From: Alphaproteobacteria bacterium UBA3650 | Lineage (GTDB): Bacteria; Pseudomonadota; Alphaproteobacteria; CAAHEQ01; UBA3637 | Assembly: GCA_002373815.1 (NCBI GenBank) | Contig: DFKH01000129.1 | Coordinates: 1 to 10,026 of the forward strand | Length of the DNA stretch: 10,026 bases | Direction: 5' to 3' | Part shown: positions 6,676-10,026 of the stretch, one piece after another | Position numbering within the stretch: the stretch's first letter is position 1 | Layout: every line of letters starts with the position of its first letter | The notes under the pieces: generated by a model | What the model was told of the DNA's origin: nothing | Databases searched by the model: none | The model's input: only the letters and a program-made list of their open reading frames with translations | Translations under genes and position numbers: made by a program

Positions 6676-8897
6676 TGGTTGATAAAATGTACGCCGAACA
6701 ACGGAAATTTGCATTATGGGGCATCAAAACAGTTCTGATTGCTTTACTAGTTAGTTACATCATAGCTTTACTGGCATTACCAATTGAAATGTGGTGTTCT
6801 CAAGGATTGGATCGAGAAACATTTGCCGCCTCTCTCATGTTTTGGAAAAAAGCTATTGTTCGCCCTAATTACCTGTTTTATGTGTACGCAAAATGGTGGC
6901 ATCGTTTTCGTGATACACGCACAGCCATGACGGGAGGACTTTTGATTCCATTTTTACCACTACTAACCTTCATTGGTATGACAATTTATGGTCTTTTAAA
7001 AAACCCATATAAAAATATGCCCAACATCTTTGGGGAAGGACGGTTAGCCACTTTGGATGACATCAAATCAATGAAAGATCAGGTCAGTTTGGATGGTGCT
7101 GGTATTTGTACTGTCTTAGGTAAATTTAAAGGGCACTTGATGAAATTATCTGAAACATTATCTGTATTGGCTTGCGCCCCTCCTGGCGCTGGTAAAACCG
7201 CAGGCGTTGTGGTCCCAACTATTTTTGCATCAGATGGGGTAAGTCTTATCGTAAACGACCCAAAACCAGAGCTGTGTGTTTCTACATCAGGCTATCGCTC
7301 TACTTTAGGTCCTGTGTATATCATCAACTGGGGGAAAGGGGATGAACCAGAAAAAGGTATATTCTATCCAAGCTGGAATCCTCTATCACCACAATGCTTG
7401 CCGCCATTAGGTTCCGCCCGCGATATGTATATTGATTCTATGAATAAGATTTTAGTGCCAGAAGCCACTGGTGGACAAGATCCTCACTGGTCAAATGCGG
7501 GTCGAAATGCGATGGCAGGATTATTACACTTTATTGCCTCAAAATGCGAACGTGCCAGAGCCAACGATTATTTTGTGGGTAAATTACAAGAAGGTTCTTT
7601 TGATGCCGAAGATGCTGCAGTTTTAGAAACATATTATATGGATATGCAAGATATGGGTGCCCGATTGGCATTAGACAACCTAAAAAAAGGCACACTCAGT
7701 CTGGCCAATTATGCCCCCGTCGGAACATGGGATGGCTTGCCACAAAACTGGTTTGGATGCGAACCCTGCATAGCGATGATTTTGGATTGGTGGACAGACA
7801 TGAGCATGAAAATTGCCGCCGACCTCAAACGTCGTTCTGATGAGGGCGATCAAATGGCTATGATGGCCGACCCAATGAAAGATGTGCTAGATGCAGCCGT
7901 TGCAGAATGTCGTCGCTTTGGGTATGCCCGTCGTGCTGTAACAGAACTAAGTCAGTTATCAAATACGCCAGATAAAGAACGGGGTTCTGTTATGTCAACT
8001 GCTTTTGCTGGCATTAGTATTTTTAAAAATGCCGCGGTTATTGCACGTACTAAATACAGTGATTTTACGTTCCGTGATTTACGTGGGATGATAGACCCTG
8101 TAGATGGGAAAATGAAACCTGTCACGGTTTATTTGTCTGTAGATTTGGTAGATGCGGCCGCTTTAAGCGTGATTACGGGTATTTTTGTGGAATTGATGAG
8201 CCAATTTTTAATCGCAAATCCCCCAAATCATGTGGGAACAGATGGTTTAAAAGCGGGTCCATATCCCATTTTATTTGTGTTAGATGAGTTTCCCCAAATG
8301 CCCAAATTATCAGCTGTGAAAGATGGGCCAGCCATTGGACGTGGACAAAAGGTTGCCTATTTGTTGATTGGACAGGATTTAGGTCAGATTTCAGGTAAAT
8401 ACGGGAAAGATGATCTGGAAACAATTATTTCCACAACAGCCATCAAAATTGTTTTGTCACAAAACAACGAACAAACAGCCAAACGATTTGTAGAAATGGT
8501 CGGCAATACCACCATTGAAGTCAAGAGTACATCACGTCAAGAAGGGTTAAACGCCCCACAAGGCAGTATGTTCACCCAAAATGTATCACGCCAAATGCAA
8601 CAATCCAACGTGATTCAGGTGGCAGATATCATGAGCCTAAATCCTTTACAACAGTATGTGCTTGTGCAAAGTCATATGAGTCGCCCCATTTTGGCAGATT
8701 CACCCCGTTGGTATCTAGATAATGATATGCGCAAAAAGGCTGCCATCAAAGCCTGTGGCAATGTACCAGAATGGATCGCAAAAGAGCGTATGGCCGCATG
8801 GCAACAAATGCAGCAACAACAAGCCGCACAGTTTGAGCAAATCACTGCTGAACCAGCCCCAGATCAACAACCAACGCAACCCACGTCGAGCATGTAA
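6675..8897 (+). CDS. VirD4/TraG-family type IV coupling protein (secretion ATPase)
   Basis: The 740-residue hexameric-type ATPase recruits substrates to a type IV secretion channel. Two N-terminal membrane helices (about 15-38 and 88-108) precede FGEGRLATLDDI (119-130), the usual GxARWAT-like block. Walker A is APPGAGKT (168-175, Lys174) and is followed by NDPKPEL (194-200), the DPKGE motif of coupling proteins. SWNPL (233-237) matches the family WNPL. HW at 271-272 begins the all-alpha domain, and ERGSVMSTA (435-443) ends it. Walker B is ILFVLDE (532-538), with IGQDLGQIS (565-573) as the arginine/glutamine sensor region. The C-terminal tail is Gln- and Pro-rich and probably disordered. The interval between Walker A and B (about 363 residues) is well over the 220-260 of TrwB and RP4 TraG, so the all-alpha domain carries an insertion. 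It has AGGGAGAAG before the ATG. DotL is excluded as a close relative by the IVA-type motifs. Confidence 0.92.
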   Translation: MVDKMYAEQRKFALWGIKTVLIALLVSYIIALLALPIEMWCSQGLDRETFAASLMFWKKAIVRPNYLFYVYAKWWHRFRDTRTAMTGGLLIPFLPLLTFIGMTIYGLLKNPYKNMPNIFGEGRLATLDDIKSMKDQVSLDGAGICTVLGKFKGHLMKLSETLSVLACAPPGAGKTAGVVVPTIFASDGVSLIVNDPKPELCVSTSGYRSTLGPVYIINWGKGDEPEKGIFYPSWNPLSPQCLPPLGSARDMYIDSMNKILVPEATGGQDPHWSNAGRNAMAGLLHFIASKCERARANDYFVGKLQEGSFDAEDAAVLETYYMDMQDMGARLALDNLKKGTLSLANYAPVGTWDGLPQNWFGCEPCIAMILDWWTDMSMKIAADLKRRSDEGDQMAMMADPMKDVLDAAVAECRRFGYARRAVTELSQLSNTPDKERGSVMSTAFAGISIFKNAAVIARTKYSDFTFRDLRGMIDPVDGKMKPVTVYLSVDLVDAAALSVITGIFVELMSQFLIANPPNHVGTDGLKAGPYPILFVLDEFPQMPKLSAVKDGPAIGRGQKVAYLLIGQDLGQISGKYGKDDLETIISTTAIKIVLSQNNEQTAKRFVEMVGNTTIEVKSTSRQEGLNAPQGSMFTQNVSRQMQQSNVIQVADIMSLNPLQQYVLVQSHMSRPILADSPRWYLDNDMRKKAAIKACGNVPEWIAKERMAAWQQMQQQQAAQFEQITAEPAPDQQPTQPTSSM

Positions 8898-8914
8898 AAA
8901 AGGAATAACCCGCC

Positions 8915-9550
8915 ATGACAAACAATGAAAACAAAGAAATTGAATTGAATGGTGCGGATATCTTTTCCGATTGGAACACGTTGATCGAGACGCCACAACA
9001 AACCCAAAAACAAGTTGATGACCTTGGCTTGGACTTGGGTAACTTGATGACTGATTCGGGGGAAACAAACTGGTTAGAAAAATTTCACAAAACAAACCTC
9101 TCGGGTATGGATTTAATCGCTTTAAAATTGATTCCAACCTTTACCCATGATTTTATCAAAGAGCGTGGACAATTAAAAATTCAAACACGCATATTTTTGT
9201 TGGATTTAGCAACCACACACCAAAATGATTTACGCGTAGCAGGTCTGTCCGAAGATCAAATACAAGGGCTCGCAAACGGATTATTGCCTATCAATTGGAC
9301 AGTTCATTTAAAATATCCAGTTGCCTATGGTGGCTCGATTATGGCCAATAATTTAGTTTTGATACCCGAGCATCCTTTTCATGAAGAATTGCACCACTTT
9401 ATCAATCAACAAACGATCAGTGACGCCGGCATCATCACCCCTGCCACATTATATGTGCCTTGCCCCAAAACACCCGTTTATATACCGTTTGGAACAAGCG
9501 AAATGGCCAATAAAGTGATTCATTTTGAAACTGTGGGAGCCATCAAATGA
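8915..9550 (+). CDS. HNH-fold (colicin/polymorphic-toxin type) protein with altered catalytic His; candidate effector or coupling-complex subunit
   Basis: The 211-residue soluble protein has no signal peptide or membrane helix. Residues 1-60 are acidic and probably flexible. Residues 100-163 hold a recognisable beta-beta-alpha-metal HNH motif: GLSEDQIQGLANG, then VHLKYPVAYGG (130-140), NNLVLI (145-150), and His156-x3-His160 at the helix. This corresponds to the colicin DNase pattern HHxxPxxxGG ... N ... HxxxH, with metal ligands His131, His156 and His160 in place. The second histidine of the HH pair, the catalytic base, is Leu132. The fold is therefore probably kept while nuclease activity is reduced or lost, unless another residue substitutes. 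About 50 residues follow, ending in a Pro/Val-rich strand region. The gene begins 17 nt after the coupling protein and overlaps a SUKH-family gene by 4 nt, the usual setting for a toxin and immunity pair. AAGGA lies 10 nt before the ATG. HNH resemblance is good; role is open. Confidence 0.68.
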   Translation: MTNNENKEIELNGADIFSDWNTLIETPQQTQKQVDDLGLDLGNLMTDSGETNWLEKFHKTNLSGMDLIALKLIPTFTHDFIKERGQLKIQTRIFLLDLATTHQNDLRVAGLSEDQIQGLANGLLPINWTVHLKYPVAYGGSIMANNLVLIPEHPFHEELHHFINQQTISDAGIITPATLYVPCPKTPVYIPFGTSEMANKVIHFETVGAIK

Positions 9551-9981
9551 TTTTGTTAAAAACCTTGATTTCCCAATTAAAAATGAAAGAAGCCTTGTTG
9601 TTCCGCGGAGCAAATCTAACCGAAGCACAAGCCACCTCAATCATGTTAGTGAAAGCAGGAAGCGTGCGTATTCCACGCGGCTATCTCAGCTTCTTAAATT
9701 TGTCCGATGGTTTGGCATGGAATGGATTGGAATTATTCTCATGTGGGCTTCATGAACGAGCCGGCACAGTTTTTGATCACCCCACTTTAACCGATTACCA
9801 CACAAAATACGCCAAAGGACACTTTTTTTCCAAACGATTAGTGTTGGGACGTGGCGTGGAATATTTGGTCTGTTATAATGCTGAAAATCATTGTTATGAG
9901 CTTGTGGATCGTGACAGCTTGTGTATCATGTTAAAATTACCTCGATTTGAGGATGTTTTTTTCCGTATTATTAACGAATAA
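9547..9981 (+). CDS. SUKH (SMI1/KNR4, YrhA-like) family protein, candidate immunity protein
   Basis: The 144-residue protein shows the SUKH pattern. There is an amphipathic N-terminal region, then IPRGYLSFLNLSDGLAWNGL (42-61), corresponding to the family P-x-x-Y/L-x-x-F/L ... NG-x-x-x-NGL block. A variable loop follows, then the strands LVLGRGVEYLVCYN (98-111) and CYELVDRDS (116-124), and a closing helix FEDVFFRII (134-142). The nearest-looking variant is YrhA-type SMI1/KNR4. SUKH proteins are widespread immunity proteins for polymorphic nuclease and other toxins, and bind their partner directly to block it. The ATG overlaps the stop of the HNH-like gene (ATGA), and GGGAG lies 7 nt before it, which favours 9547 over the in-frame ATG at 9583, which lacks a ribosome site. 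Co-synthesis with the HNH-like protein supports a cognate pair. SUKH domains also serve as general protein-interaction modules, so an immunity role is inference. It is the last gene of the operon in view; the final 45 nt hold no gene or terminator. Confidence 0.78.
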   Translation: MILLKTLISQLKMKEALLFRGANLTEAQATSIMLVKAGSVRIPRGYLSFLNLSDGLAWNGLELFSCGLHERAGTVFDHPTLTDYHTKYAKGHFFSKRLVLGRGVEYLVCYNAENHCYELVDRDSLCIMLKLPRFEDVFFRIINE

Positions 9982-10026
9982 ATCTTTCATCAATATTTTT
10001 AAAGCTTTGGAATGTAGGGTACATAA

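Noticed and set aside
8715..9137. 140-codon minus-strand open frame across the coupling protein and HNH-like gene junction
   Set aside because: Antisense to two well-supported genes, crosses their junction, shows no recognisable domain and is rich in Ser, Pro and Leu as expected of a shadow frame.
5542..9550. Direct assignment of the three genes as dotM, dotL and dotN of a Dot/Icm (type IVB) system
   Set aside because: Lengths and general layout are suggestive, but the ATPase has IVA-type VirD4/TraG motifs, the C-terminal domain of the membrane protein does not resemble DotM as I remember it, and the HNH motif is the colicin-like HxxxH kind rather than the Cys-zinc kind of DotN. Kept only as an analogy.
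9982..10026. Start of another gene or a terminator at the right edge
   Set aside because: Only 45 nt remain; an AAAGCTTT palindrome is too short and lacks a T tract, and no start codon with an open frame is seen.

Overview
This window is AT-rich bacterial DNA, densely coded on both strands, and most probably from a low-GC alphaproteobacterium of the Holosporales or Rickettsiales kind. Two family types that are characteristic of Alphaproteobacteria support this: a small RHH_4-type ribbon-helix-helix protein, and a J-domain protein with an N-terminal Cys/His cluster. No rRNA, tRNA, CRISPR array or insertion sequence was seen.

Left part (1-5070) looks like ordinary chromosome. A 5'-truncated Bax-inhibitor-1 family membrane protein and a secreted CPHC thioredoxin-fold protein form a tight plus-strand pair. 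Convergent to them, and overlapping the second by 50 nt, is a minus-strand operon. It runs from about 5070 down to 1061: J-domain protein, then yejB, yejE and yejF, the permeases and double ATPase of a YejABEF-type peptide importer. Every junction overlaps by 4-11 nt. No yejA (binding protein) lies in the window, and YejF is a shortened version.

Centre (5071-5541). A divergent intergenic region holds a promoter for a 92-residue RHH_4 protein. A second gap carries a TATAAT box framed by a perfect 7-bp inverted repeat, just upstream of the next operon. An 11-bp element is shared by both gaps (10 of 11 matches), so the RHH protein is a plausible regulator of both.

Right part (5542-9981) is a four-gene operon with very tight junctions (1-nt overlap, 17-nt gap, 4-nt overlap). 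It encodes (i) a three-helix membrane protein with a proline-rich linker and a C-terminal domain resembling the NERD/PD-(D/E)xK fold, (ii) a VirD4/TraG-type type IV coupling protein ATPase with an unusually long stretch between Walker A and Walker B, (iii) a soluble protein with a recognisable colicin-like HNH (beta-beta-alpha-metal) motif in which the catalytic-base His is replaced by Leu, and (iv) a SUKH (SMI1/KNR4, YrhA-like) family protein.

The most interesting reading is that this operon is an undescribed secretion-coupled module. It could be a type IV-delivered nuclease-fold effector with a SUKH immunity partner. Alternatively it could be a multi-subunit coupling complex in which two catalytically degenerate nuclease folds act as substrate receptors. 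The sequence alone does not separate these, and no other secretion-channel gene or relaxase lies in the window.
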